A stretch of DNA of 64,000 nt from assembly GCF_030563405.1 (NCBI RefSeq), contig NZ_CP130748.1:496001-560000 (forward strand). Direction: 5' to 3'. The position numbers were made by a program, and so were the translations under genes. This DNA comes from Vibrio sp. SNU_ST1 (lineage in GTDB: Bacteria > Pseudomonadota > Gammaproteobacteria > Enterobacterales > Vibrionaceae). This document shows positions 16,594 to 25,564 of the stretch, one piece after another (the stretch's first letter is position 1; the number at the start of each line of letters is the position of its first letter). A model generated the notes under the pieces. That model worked only from the letters and a program-made list of their open reading frames with translations, did no database searches and was not told where the DNA came from.

Positions 16594-18021
16594 GTGACAG
16601 ACTTAATCAATTTGATGAACGATCTCCTTTGGGGATCTATCTTAGTTTACTTACTCGTCGGTGTGGGTATCTACTTCACTGTACGACTAGGTTTCATTCA
16701 ATTCCGCCATTTCGGCCACATGTTCTCTGTTCTTAGAAACAGCCGTAAAGCAGACAGTGCAGGTATCTCTTCTTTCCAAGCACTTTGTACTAGTCTCGCT
16801 GCTCGTGTCGGTACGGGTAACATGGCTGGTGTTGCTGTAGCACTAACCGCTGGTGGCCCTGGCGCTATCTTCTGGATGTGGCTAATTGCCATGCTAGGTA
16901 TGGCAACATCGTTTGCAGAAAGCACACTAGCACAGCTATACAAAACGCGTGATAACGACGGCAATTACCGCGGCGGCCCTGCATACTACATGGAGAAAGG
17001 CCTAGGCATGCGTTGGATGGGGGTTCTATTCTCTATCTTCCTGATCATTGCATTCGGTCTTGTATTCAACGCTGTTCAAGCGAACGCGATTGCAACCGCA
17101 ATGAATACGGCATTCGACTTTGAGCGTAGCTACGTTGGTATTGGTATTGTTGTTATTTCTGCATTCGTTATCTTCGGTGGTATCCGTAAGATTGCGCGTA
17201 CTGCAGAAATCATTGTTCCAATCATGGCATTGGCTTACCTAGCTATCGCTATGTACGTTATGTTCGCGAACATCGAAAAAGTGCCTGAAGTTCTGGCTCT
17301 TATCTTCAAGAGTGCATTCGGTCTGCAAGAAGCAGCAGCGGGTGGCTTAGGTTACGCAATCGCACAAGCGATGATTAACGGTATCAAACGTGGTTTGTTC
17401 TCGAACGAAGCGGGTATGGGTTCTGCGCCAAACGCAGCAGCTTCTGCTACGCCTTACCCACCGCACCCAGCATCACAAGGTTACGTGCAAATGCTAGGCG
17501 TATTCATGGACACAATTGTTATCTGTTCAGCAACAGTAGCAATCATCCTGATGTCTGGTGAGTATGTACCACACGGTGAAGTAACGGGTATCGAACTAAC
17601 GCAACGTGCACTAACAGCACAAGTCGGTGAATGGGGTGGCATCTTTGTAGCGGTAGCGATTTTCTTCTTCGCTTTCACTTCAATCATTGCAAACTACTCG
17701 TACGCAGAAACAAACCTTATCTTCTTAGAGCACAACAACAAGAAGGGCCTAGTGCTGTTCCGTATCGTTGTACTGGGTATGGTTATGTTCGGTTCTCTCG
17801 CGACACTGCCAACGGTATGGGCATTAGCTGACGTATCGATGGGCCTAATGGCGATTGTTAACTTGGTAGCGATCATCTTGCTGTCGGGTATCGTGATTAA
17901 GCTAGCGAAAGACTACAACCGTCAATTAGACGCGGGTAAAGTACCAACGTTCGATGCGGATGATTTCCCAGAGCTCAAAGCTCAATTGGAAGATGGTATT
18001 TGGGTTAACAAGAAGAAGTAA
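16594..18021 (+). CDS. Sodium:alanine/glycine symporter (AGCS family)
   Basis: Inner-membrane amino-acid:sodium symporter of about 475 residues and roughly 11 membrane segments. Family signatures are visible: GISSFQALCTSLAARVGTGN near the N-terminus, GGPGAIFWMW, and SNEAGMGSAPNAAA in the second half. The start GTG at 16594 has GAGG five bases upstream and is preferred to the GTG at 16567. Substrate is expected to be alanine or glycine, not decidable from sequence alone. It is followed by a terminator and a degenerate repeat array. Confidence 0.93.
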   Translation: MTDLINLMNDLLWGSILVYLLVGVGIYFTVRLGFIQFRHFGHMFSVLRNSRKADSAGISSFQALCTSLAARVGTGNMAGVAVALTAGGPGAIFWMWLIAMLGMATSFAESTLAQLYKTRDNDGNYRGGPAYYMEKGLGMRWMGVLFSIFLIIAFGLVFNAVQANAIATAMNTAFDFERSYVGIGIVVISAFVIFGGIRKIARTAEIIVPIMALAYLAIAMYVMFANIEKVPEVLALIFKSAFGLQEAAAGGLGYAIAQAMINGIKRGLFSNEAGMGSAPNAAASATPYPPHPASQGYVQMLGVFMDTIVICSATVAIILMSGEYVPHGEVTGIELTQRALTAQVGEWGGIFVAVAIFFFAFTSIIANYSYAETNLIFLEHNNKKGLVLFRIVVLGMVMFGSLATLPTVWALADVSMGLMAIVNLVAIILLSGIVIKLAKDYNRQLDAGKVPTFDADDFPELKAQLEDGIWVNKKK

Positions 18022-18061
18022 TCTTGTAGGAGTGATTCATCACTCATCCTAAAATCATTAG

Positions 18062-18095
18062 AAAGGCTAAGGTTTTTACCTTAGCCTTTTTCTTT
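18062..18095 (+). terminator. Terminator of the AGCS gene
   Basis: AAAGGCTAAGGT and ACCTTAGCCTTT pair around TTTT, followed by TTCTTT. Confidence 0.88.
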
Positions 18096-18097
18096 GC

Positions 18098-18184
18098 CTG
18101 CGATTTCTATCTGTTTACAATTTCTATCTGTCTGCGATTTTTCTTGGTGAGTGATTTTTGCTTTGTCTGCGACCTTTTCTTTGT
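18098..18184. repeat. Degenerate 17-bp tandem repeat
   Basis: Units start at 18098, 18115, 18132, 18149 and 18166-18167. The first two are CTGCGATTTCTATCTGT and TTACAATTTCTATCTGT; later ones drift (CTGCGATTTTTCTTGGT). The sequence is unrelated to the arcA array but has the same period and a spacer location just past a terminator. Confidence 0.7.
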
Positions 18185-18299
18185 AAGCGACTTATAGCTA
18201 GATCTGTCTATCAAAGTAATAGGAAGAGTCATAAAGACAAGTTGATGTTTTTTCTATACTCTAGCTGCATCCAGTTAGATAACCGATTAGGGTAAAGTT

Positions 18300-19076
18300 A
18301 TGTTAGTTGTCGTTTCTCCAGCCAAGACATTAGATTACGAATCACCATTAGCGACTGAGCGCTTCAGCCAACCAGAGTTTGTTGAACACTCTGCAGAGCT
18401 TATTGAAGTGTGTCGTAAGCTGACACCTGCTGATGTATCAGCACTGATGAAGGTAAGCGATAAGATTGCTGGGCTGAACGTAGCGCGCTTTGAGCAATGG
18501 AGCGAGACCTTTACCCAAGAGAATGCTCGCCAAGCTATTTTGGCGTTCAAAGGTGACGTCTACACAGGCTTAGATGCTGAAACATTGTCGGACGATGATT
18601 TTGATTACGCACAGAATCACCTGCGCATGCTTTCTGGCCTATATGGGTTATTGAAGCCATTGGATTTGATGCAGCCTTACCGCCTAGAGATGGGCACACG
18701 CTTAGCTAATGAGCGTGGCACTAACTTGTATCAGTTCTGGGGCAATATCATCACAGACAAACTGAATGAAGCGTTGAATGCTCAAGGCGATAATGTGTTG
18801 ATCAACCTAGCATCGAACGAATACTTTAAAGCGGTGAAGCCGAAGAGCCTTGATGGTCAAATCATCACGCCAGTTTTTAAAGACAGTAAGAATGGTCAAT
18901 ACAAGGTGATCAGTTTTTACGCCAAGAAAGCGCGTGGCATGATGGCTCGCTATATCATTGAGAACAAAATTGATTCCGTTGAAGCGCTGACCAAATTTGA
19001 TACCGCGGGTTACTACTTCGTTGAAGAAGAGTCGAACGCGAAAGAGTTAGTCTTCAAGCGTGAAGAGCAAAACTAG
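18300..19076 (+). CDS. yaaA: Peroxide stress protein YaaA
   Basis: A 258-residue member of the YaaA/DUF328 family, which in E. coli lowers intracellular iron damage during hydrogen peroxide stress and binds DNA. The N-terminus [16 protein letters not shown] and the internal [23 protein letters not shown] are characteristic. It stands alone before a bidirectional terminator. In E. coli it is an OxyR target; I did not identify an OxyR site here. Confidence 0.95.
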   Translation: MLVVVSPAKTLDYESPLATERFSQPEFVEHSAELIEVCRKLTPADVSALMKVSDKIAGLNVARFEQWSETFTQENARQAILAFKGDVYTGLDAETLSDDDFDYAQNHLRMLSGLYGLLKPLDLMQPYRLEMGTRLANERGTNLYQFWGNIITDKLNEALNAQGDNVLINLASNEYFKAVKPKSLDGQIITPVFKDSKNGQYKVISFYAKKARGMMARYIIENKIDSVEALTKFDTAGYYFVEEESNAKELVFKREEQN

Positions 19077-19174
19077 CAGCCCTTGGCTAATTAGTTACTC
19101 TTGGTTTGAGTTTGAAATTAGATGCCTAATTATTTAGCCTGATAACAAGCCAGACAATAATAAACCAGACAAAG

Positions 19175-19212
19175 AAAAGCCCCATGCAGTTCATAACTGC
19201 ATGGGGCTTTTT
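19175..19212. terminator. Bidirectional terminator between yaaA and srmB
   Basis: AAAAGCCCCATGCAGT and ACTGCATGGGGCTTTT pair around TCATA, with T-runs on both strands. Confidence 0.93.
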
Positions 19213-19237
19213 ATTGAATCATTGAAAGGCGGTTAGA

Positions 19238-20503
19238 TTACTTGTTCTTAACGGCTTTCTTTTTCTTAGCGATTTTCTTTTTCTTAGCAATTTTTTGCTT
19301 CGCTACCGCTTTCTTATCTTCTTTCTTCGGTTTCTTCTTCTTCGTTACCGCGGCTTTCTTATGCGTTGGGCGCATGCCTTCGATGAAGCGCTCTTTGATC
19401 GCATCTTCAGTGTAACGAGCAACACGTTCAATCATTAGCTGATCGTGCGCTTCAATGATAGAGACCGCGTTACCTTTCTTACCTGCACGAGCCGTACGGC
19501 CGATACGGTGTAGGTAGACATCTGCTGTACGTGGCATATCGTAGTTAATAACGTGACTTACATCTGGAAGGTCGATACCACGAGCTGCGACGTCAGTTGC
19601 CAGCAGTACGTTGATAGAACCATCGCGGAAACGAGAAATCGCGTTGTTACGACGATCTTGAGGCATTTCACCTTGGATCCATACACACGGGATCTGTGCA
19701 CTTTCTAATTGAGCTCGTAGGTCACCTAGGCGGTCACGAGTCTTCAAGAAGATGATGCTGCGTTCAGCTTGCTCTGTGATGATATGTTTTAGGATATCAA
19801 GCTTGTGCTTAGCTGAATCGGCGCGGTGATACCATTGAGTGATCTTCTTACGTTCACGCAGTGATGATTTCGCATCGATCTCTGCTGGGTTTTTCAGAAG
19901 ATCTTCAGTGAAACCTTCAATACCTTTGCCTTCTAGCGTTGCTGAGAAAAGTAAAGTTTGTTTACGCCAGCGACACTCCGCAGACAGACGGTCAACAACA
20001 GGACCAAAGCCCATGTCTAGCATACGGTCGGCTTCATCGAGAACTAACCATTCAATCGCACGGCAGTCAAAACGCTCGCCTTCAATGTATTCCATTAAAC
20101 GACCAGGTGTTGCGACTACGATATCTTGAGTCGTGCTTAAGATATCTGCGTGCTCTTGGTACATCACACCGCCCGTGATCGTAAAGATATTCAGGCTGGT
20201 GTATTTAGCAAGCTCACGTGCTTGTTCGGTGATCTGCATTGCTAGCTCACGCGTTGGCGTCAGGATAAGCATACGTGCAGGGCCAGATTTCTTACGTGGG
20301 AAATCCAGTAGGTATTGCAGTGCTGGCAATACAAATGATGCTGTTTTACCAGTACCTGTTGGCGCAGAAGCCAAAACGTCTCTTCCATCTAACGCTTGTG
20401 GGATTGCTTCAGCTTGTATCTGTGTTGGGCGTTCGTAGCCCATTTCGTCAATTGCTTTAAGCAGCTCTTGGTTTAGATCGAGTTCTGCAAAGGTTCTGAT
20501 CAC
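19238..20503 (-). CDS. srmB: DEAD-box ATP-dependent RNA helicase SrmB
   Basis: A 421-residue RNA helicase acting early in 50S ribosome assembly. Motifs in order: Q motif (YERPTQIQ), motif I APTGTGKT, PTRELA, GG, TPGRL, DEAD in VLDEADRMLD, SAT, then domain 2 with RSIIFLKTRDR, ATDVAARGIDLP and HRIGRTARAG. The C-terminal tail from about residue 385 is almost wholly Lys/Ala, including two IAKKKK repeats, and should bind RNA non-specifically. Neighbouring trmN6 on the same strand and the general match support SrmB over other DEAD-box paralogues. Confidence 0.92.
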   Translation of the reverse strand: MIRTFAELDLNQELLKAIDEMGYERPTQIQAEAIPQALDGRDVLASAPTGTGKTASFVLPALQYLLDFPRKKSGPARMLILTPTRELAMQITEQARELAKYTSLNIFTITGGVMYQEHADILSTTQDIVVATPGRLMEYIEGERFDCRAIEWLVLDEADRMLDMGFGPVVDRLSAECRWRKQTLLFSATLEGKGIEGFTEDLLKNPAEIDAKSSLRERKKITQWYHRADSAKHKLDILKHIITEQAERSIIFLKTRDRLGDLRAQLESAQIPCVWIQGEMPQDRRNNAISRFRDGSINVLLATDVAARGIDLPDVSHVINYDMPRTADVYLHRIGRTARAGKKGNAVSIIEAHDQLMIERVARYTEDAIKERFIEGMRPTHKKAAVTKKKKPKKEDKKAVAKQKIAKKKKIAKKKKAVKNK

Positions 20504-20610
20504 TGTTGTTTCTCCACAAGCAATAAATGTTTCTGCCTCAAAAAGCAGACGATAAAAAAGAGTAGTCGGACATTATAGAAGCATTAGTGATTAGGATCAC
20601 ATGGTATTTG

Positions 20611-21339
20611 CTACATCTTGAGATAAAAATCTTTAGTAAGGGCAATAAATGCCTCGCTATAACCGCCATCGTGATGGATCGTAAGCGATTCACGCTGCAA
20701 ATCTTGCTCGCTAACAGGATATTTAGATAGTTCAAACAGGATTCTGCTTGGTGATTTTTTGTCGGTTGTTTTCACATCAAGGCGTTTTGCTAGGTACCAA
20801 CCACATTGCTCGGCAAGTTTGATGAAACCTTCTCCTTCTGGCGTTGGGAGTATAAAACTGGCGGTGGCGGCATCAGTCGTTATCTCGAAACAACGCTGGG
20901 CAAGTTGAAGGTGATCCAAGCTGTCGGTGTGTCTCGCGGTGGCTCTTTGGCTTTGCTGTGCCTGTTCACCAGAGTTGAAGTAGGGCGGATTACAAATTAT
21001 GGCATCAAATTGTTGCGAGAAATCCGTGGTTAACACGCTGTCGTGATGAAGGGAGATACGATCTTGCCAAGGCGACTGCTCAATATTGACTGTGGCAGCA
21101 TCAATGGCGTGCTGATCAATATCGATCGCAGAGATTGAAGCATCCTCAAAACGCTGCGCAGCCATCAAAGCCAACAGACCTGTTCCTGTCCCTATATCGA
21201 GTACTAATGATTTAGGGGCAAGGCTAATCCATGATCCGAGTAGTACTCCATCGGTGCTAACAGGCATGCCGCTCTGTCCTCCGTAAATAGAGAACCTCTT
21301 AAAATTGAAGCTTTTAGTATTTATCGTTTTGTCTTTCAT
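20611..21339 (-). CDS. trmN6: tRNA1(Val) (adenine(37)-N6)-methyltransferase
   Basis: SAM-dependent methyltransferase (YfiC/TrmM) that makes m6A37 in tRNA-Val1. 242 residues. The SAM-binding motif [13 protein letters not shown] and the catalytic NPPY of N6-adenine methylases (IICNPPYF) are present. The N-terminal [25 protein letters not shown] is family-typical. The gene lies upstream of srmB on the same strand, with about 107 bp between; in E. coli the two are neighbours but divergent. Confidence 0.93.
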   Translation of the reverse strand: MKDKTINTKSFNFKRFSIYGGQSGMPVSTDGVLLGSWISLAPKSLVLDIGTGTGLLALMAAQRFEDASISAIDIDQHAIDAATVNIEQSPWQDRISLHHDSVLTTDFSQQFDAIICNPPYFNSGEQAQQSQRATARHTDSLDHLQLAQRCFEITTDAATASFILPTPEGEGFIKLAEQCGWYLAKRLDVKTTDKKSPSRILFELSKYPVSEQDLQRESLTIHHDGGYSEAFIALTKDFYLKM

Positions 21340-21653
21340 GAATATTCTGATTATCGAGATATTTTAAGTGATTAGCTCTAATGTTAACCGTTTGTGTGAA
21401 TTAATGTTCTAATTGTTTATCTATTGTTGCTGGTGATTGTTAGTTGATAATTGTGTTCATCTGCGTATATTTAGTTTAATTCACTACTTTTTGTTTATAT
21501 GTGCAAATTTATATGGTGTTTTTTTATGGTGACTTGCAGCTAGCCGAGTGTTTCGTCATTATGCGCGACTATTTTAAAGATTGATTGGCAGCTTCTCGCT
21601 GTAACATTCATGTAAGCACAACATAAACTCATAAATATAATTAAGGATTATCT
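21340..21653. other. Divergent spacer trmN6/brnQ
   Basis: About 310 bp, AT-rich, holding the promoters of trmN6 and brnQ. AAGGA at 21643 is the brnQ ribosome site. No operator or leader peptide was recognised. Confidence 0.5.
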
Positions 21654-22967
21654 GTGAAACAGAGTCTAAAACTAACAGATATAATGGCATTGGGCTTTAT
21701 GCTTTTTGCGTTTTTCTTAGGTGCGGGTAACATCATCTTCCCACCTCTAGCTGGCCAATTAGCTGGTGATCACTTTCTTCCAGCGATGTCTGGTTTCCTG
21801 CTGACCGCCGTTGGTCTGCCGTTAATCACTATCGTCGCGGTCGCAGTGGCTGGTGGTTCATGGGGTCATCTAACTAAAGATCTTCCAAAGCAAGCTGCAA
21901 CCATCATGGCAGTGCTGATCTTTATCATCATCGGTCCTGCATTTGCTGCACCACGTACCGGCCTTGTTGCTTATGAGATGGCGGTGAAACCGTTCTTCAT
22001 CGATGCCTCTCAAGCTCACCTAACTCTCTTTTCGATTGCATTTTTTGTGGTAGCAATGTTCTTCTCATGGTCGCAAGGTAAGCTTATCGACGTGATTGGC
22101 AAGGTACTTACGCCTGCACTATTCGTTGGTTTGGTTGTACTGGCAGTTGCTGTGTTCATTAATCCACAAGGTGATGTCCTTGCGGCTCACGGTGAGTACA
22201 TCACTCAGCCACTGACCAAAGGTTTCCTTGAAGGCTACAACACCATGGATACTTTTGCTGCTTTGATGTTTGGCATGCTGATTGTTGACGCAATTCGCAG
22301 TAAAGGCGTGACTGACCGCGCAGCAACAACTAAGTACCTAATTAGTGCGGGTTGTATTGCCGCAGCGGGTCTAGCGTTTGTTTACATCTCTTTGTTCTTC
22401 CTGGGCGCAACAAGCGCAACAGTTGCAGCGGGTGCAGATAATGGCGGCGCTATCTTAAGCCTATACGTCCAATCTTTGTTTGGCCCTTCTGGTCAACTCG
22501 TGCTTTCTGTGATCGTACTATTGGCTTGTCTAACGACGGCGATTGGCCTTGTATCAGCATGTTCTGATTACTTCAGCTCGCTAACACCTCTGTCTTACAA
22601 GACCTGGGTAATCATCAACGGTGTAGCTTGTGCAACCGTAGCGAACGTTGGCCTTTCTCAGTTAATTTCTCTGTCTGTTCCAGTTCTGTTTGCACTTTAT
22701 CCAGTAGCAATCGCATTAGTCGCACTAACATTCTTGCGTAGCCGTTTCCCTAATCCAAAAGCGGCTTACCGCGTGGTGGTATTAGTGTCTCTACTGTTTG
22801 CTCTTATCGATGGTGCTAAAGTTGCTGGTATGGATGTATCTGCAATGAACATGCTGCCATTGTTCGAAATCGGTATGGGTTGGTTGCTTCCAACGACTGC
22901 CGCAATCATCTGTATGTTCTTCGTTGGTAAATCAACAGAGCAAGAGATGACAGAAGAGACTGTTTAA
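21654..22967 (+). CDS. brnQ: Branched-chain amino acid transporter BrnQ
   Basis: Sodium-coupled inner-membrane carrier for Leu, Ile and Val (LIVCS family), 437 residues with about 12 membrane segments. The N-terminal motif FFLGAGNIIFPPLAGQLAG is diagnostic. The start is GTG at 21654 with AAGGA six bases upstream. It is a single-gene unit ending at the terminator at 23006-23044. Confidence 0.95.
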   Translation: MKQSLKLTDIMALGFMLFAFFLGAGNIIFPPLAGQLAGDHFLPAMSGFLLTAVGLPLITIVAVAVAGGSWGHLTKDLPKQAATIMAVLIFIIIGPAFAAPRTGLVAYEMAVKPFFIDASQAHLTLFSIAFFVVAMFFSWSQGKLIDVIGKVLTPALFVGLVVLAVAVFINPQGDVLAAHGEYITQPLTKGFLEGYNTMDTFAALMFGMLIVDAIRSKGVTDRAATTKYLISAGCIAAAGLAFVYISLFFLGATSATVAAGADNGGAILSLYVQSLFGPSGQLVLSVIVLLACLTTAIGLVSACSDYFSSLTPLSYKTWVIINGVACATVANVGLSQLISLSVPVLFALYPVAIALVALTFLRSRFPNPKAAYRVVVLVSLLFALIDGAKVAGMDVSAMNMLPLFEIGMGWLLPTTAAIICMFFVGKSTEQEMTEETV

Positions 22968-23005
22968 TCTTCCTTTGAGATGACATTGTCCTTCGAAATG
23001 AAATA

Positions 23006-23044
23006 GAAAAGGCCTCATTACTTCGCAGCAATGAGGCCTTTTTG
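23006..23044. terminator. Bidirectional terminator between brnQ and fldB
   Basis: AAAAGGCCTCATT pairs with AATGAGGCCTTTT across a 10-base loop, with T-runs on both sides. Confidence 0.9.
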
Positions 23045-23092
23045 TATTCTGTTGTCTTTTAATATTCAGCAACTTAGTAGCATTCTGTTTGG

Positions 23093-23614
23093 TTATAGCT
23101 TTTCGCTGTACTCAACCAGAACTTGTTCAACCCAACTTGCGATACGGTCGTCGCTAAGCTCGTATTGTGAATCTTCATCGAGAGCCAAACCAACGAACTG
23201 AGATTGGTCTTCTGTTAGTGCTTTAGAGGCTTCAAACTCGTAGCTATCATCGTTTGGCCAGAAACCAACAAACTCAGCGCCAGCGATTTTCAGCTCATCA
23301 TGCAATAGACCCATCGCATCTAAGAACCACTCGCCGTAGCCTTCTTGGTCACCTAAACCAAACAGTGCCACAATTTTGCCTTTCATTGGCGTGGTTGCGA
23401 TGTCTTCCCACAGTTCATTCCAATCTTCTTGGATTTCTCCGAAGTCCCACGTTGAGATACCAAGCAGTAAAAGGTCATAGTCCGCCATCAATGAAAGAGG
23501 GGTTTCTTTCACGTTATGGATATCAACTAGGTCTTCACCAATAATGCCGCGAATTTTCTCTGCTGCCATTTCTGTGTAGCAGGTGGTTGAGCCGTAAAAT
23601 AATCCAATTTTCAT
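23093..23614 (-). CDS. fldB: Flavodoxin FldB
   Basis: FMN-binding electron carrier, 173 residues, the long-chain flavodoxin size. The phosphate-binding loop is [12 protein letters not shown] and FMN-stacking regions are [12 protein letters not shown] and [11 protein letters not shown]. The assignment as FldB rather than FldA rests on its place divergent from xerD-dsbC-recJ, the same arrangement as in E. coli, and on the CYT loop. Confidence 0.93.
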   Translation of the reverse strand: MKIGLFYGSTTCYTEMAAEKIRGIIGEDLVDIHNVKETPLSLMADYDLLLLGISTWDFGEIQEDWNELWEDIATTPMKGKIVALFGLGDQEGYGEWFLDAMGLLHDELKIAGAEFVGFWPNDDSYEFEASKALTEDQSQFVGLALDEDSQYELSDDRIASWVEQVLVEYSEKL

Positions 23615-23764
23615 AGCAAACGTTCGATTTTAATTTCAGATGGCGAATTCTAACCATAAATCGACTTCGATTGCAGCGATTATCCGCTCAAGTCGTAATT
23701 TTTATGGCATTCATATTTGCTCTGGCATACTCTCAAAACAGTTTCCAATATTGTGAGTAACACT

Positions 23765-24679
23765 ATGCAGTCGCCTCAAGGGCAGAGCGCAGACCACGGT
23801 CTAGTAGAACAGTTTTTAGATGCTATGTGGATGGAGCGAGGATTATCGGAGAATACGCTTGTCTCGTACCGTACCGACCTGTCTAAGCTTCTAACGTGGA
23901 TGGAAAAGAATAATTATCGGCTCGATTTTATTAGTCTGTCAGGGCTACAAGACTATCAAGGCTGGTTAGCTGATGCTGACTTTAAGCAGACTTCTCGTGC
24001 CCGTATGTTGTCGGCAATTCGTCGCTTGTTCCAATATTTACATCGCGAGAAAGTAAGAGCCGACGATCCTAGTGCGCTGTTGATCAGCCCGAAACTGCCG
24101 AAGCGCTTACCGAAAGATTTAAGTGAAGAGCAAGTGGATTCGCTGCTTGAAGCACCAGATCCAAACGACCCCATTGAGCTTCGCGATAAAGCGATGCTTG
24201 AGTTACTCTACGCTACTGGTTTGCGTGTTACGGAACTCGTTAGCCTGACCATGGAAAACATCAGCCTAAGACAAGGTGTGGTACGTGTGATCGGTAAAGG
24301 TGGCAAAGAGCGCTTGGTGCCAATGGGCGAAAATGCGGTGGATTGGATAGAGACATTTATCGAACAAGGTCGTCCACAATTGTTGGGTGATAACAGTTCG
24401 GATGTGGTTTTTCCAAGTAAACGAGCGAAGCAAATGACCCGTCAAACGTTCTGGTATCGTATCAAGCATTATTCGGTGATAGCGGGTATCGACACGGAAT
24501 TATTGTCGCCGCACGTATTAAGGCATGCTTTTGCAACGCATTTACTGAACTATGGCGCAGATCTCAGGGTCGTACAGATGTTGCTAGGGCATAGTGACTT
24601 ATCGACAACCCAAATTTATACTCACGTGGCGACTGAAAGGCTGAAGCAAATTCACGCTCAGCATCACCCACGTGCTTAA
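23765..24679 (+). CDS. xerD: Tyrosine recombinase XerD
   Basis: Site-specific recombinase that, with XerC and FtsK, resolves chromosome dimers at dif. 304 residues from the ATG at 23765; an in-frame TTG at 23717 and GTG at 23753 would add residues unlike the family. The N-terminal SAM-like domain spans about 1-95. Catalytic residues are visible: Arg in TGLRVTEL, Lys in GKGGKER, HVLR, GHSDLSTTQ and Tyr in QIYTHV. First gene of a set running xerD-dsbC-recJ-prfB-lysS. Confidence 0.97.
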   Translation: MQSPQGQSADHGLVEQFLDAMWMERGLSENTLVSYRTDLSKLLTWMEKNNYRLDFISLSGLQDYQGWLADADFKQTSRARMLSAIRRLFQYLHREKVRADDPSALLISPKLPKRLPKDLSEEQVDSLLEAPDPNDPIELRDKAMLELLYATGLRVTELVSLTMENISLRQGVVRVIGKGGKERLVPMGENAVDWIETFIEQGRPQLLGDNSSDVVFPSKRAKQMTRQTFWYRIKHYSVIAGIDTELLSPHVLRHAFATHLLNYGADLRVVQMLLGHSDLSTTQIYTHVATERLKQIHAQHHPRA

Positions 24680-24705
24680 ATCCATTTATTTTTAAGGTGA
24701 ACTTA

Positions 24706-25485
24706 ATGAGCGTATTACGCCGTCTTCCTCTATTAGCGCTTCCTCTCATGATTACTGCATGTAATGCATCAGAAGCGAAAGTAGAAACAACATCAACAGC
24801 CGTAGAAGCTGCTTCAGCGCAAGCTGTTGATACAGCCGCGTTAACGAAGCGCTTTGAAAAAATCGGTATTAAGGTCGAGAAGATTGCTCCTTCAGATATC
24901 GATGGCCTGTTAGAAATTCAAACCAACAGCGGCATTATTTTTTCTTCTCCAGAGGGCGATCACTTTCTAGCCGGTACTCTTTACTCTTTGGATGAAAACG
25001 GTAAGTTCAGTGATGTTTTGGCTGAGCGTCAAGCTCCGCTGAATGCTGAAAAAGTAGCAGCGATGTCGGATACGGTTATCGAATACAAAGCAGATAACGA
25101 AAAGTACGTTGTGACGGTATTTACTGACATTACCTGTGGCTACTGTGTTCGTCTGCACAGCCAGATGCAAGGCTACAACGATCTGGGTATCACCGTTCGT
25201 TACATGGCTTACCCACGCCAAGGTGCGACAGGACAAGTTGCCGATCAAATGGCTGCAATCTGGGCGTCTGATGATCCAAAAACAGCTATGCATGACGCTA
25301 AAGTCAATCGTCAAATGCCAGCGTCTGGTAAAGACCTAGCAGAGCAAAAGCAGATCATTGCTAAACAATACCAACTCGGTCGTGAGCTTGGCATCAATGG
25401 CACTCCGGCTATCGTGCTAGCAAGTGGTGAGTTGGTGAGTGGTTACTTACCTCCGGCGCAACTTATTCAGCGTTTAGAGCAGTAA
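24706..25485 (+). CDS. dsbC: Thiol:disulfide interchange protein DsbC, predicted lipoprotein
   Basis: Protein disulfide isomerase of the cell envelope, 259 residues. An N-terminal dimerisation domain (about 45-125) precedes a thioredoxin fold with active site CGYC (Cys144, Cys147) and the cis-Pro loop GTPAIV. The signal sequence ends in MITAC with Cys19, a good lipobox, followed by a low-complexity Ala/Ser/Thr/Glu tether (20-45); E. coli DsbC is soluble. The second, structural disulfide of E. coli DsbC is missing: no cysteine occurs after the active site. ATG 24706 is preferred to the GTG at 24697. It follows xerD by 26 bp. Confidence 0.93.
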   Translation: MSVLRRLPLLALPLMITACNASEAKVETTSTAVEAASAQAVDTAALTKRFEKIGIKVEKIAPSDIDGLLEIQTNSGIIFSSPEGDHFLAGTLYSLDENGKFSDVLAERQAPLNAEKVAAMSDTVIEYKADNEKYVVTVFTDITCGYCVRLHSQMQGYNDLGITVRYMAYPRQGATGQVADQMAAIWASDDPKTAMHDAKVNRQMPASGKDLAEQKQIIAKQYQLGRELGINGTPAIVLASGELVSGYLPPAQLIQRLEQ

Positions 25486-25535
25486 TCTTCATTTTTTATT
25501 ACCTCTTATTCCCCCCTGTTTTTGATTTAAGGAGT

Positions 25536-25564
25536 GGCCTGATTGATATCAGGCCCATTTTTAT
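25536..25564 (+). terminator. Terminator-like hairpin abutting the recJ start
   Basis: GGCCTGAT and ATCAGGCC pair around TGAT, followed by CATTTTTAT and the recJ ATG at 25565. It may terminate part of the dsbC transcripts or modulate recJ translation. Confidence 0.6.

Noticed and set aside
19839..20460. Several plus-strand ORFs opposite srmB
   Set aside because: They are antisense shadows of a well-supported helicase gene and lack ribosome sites.
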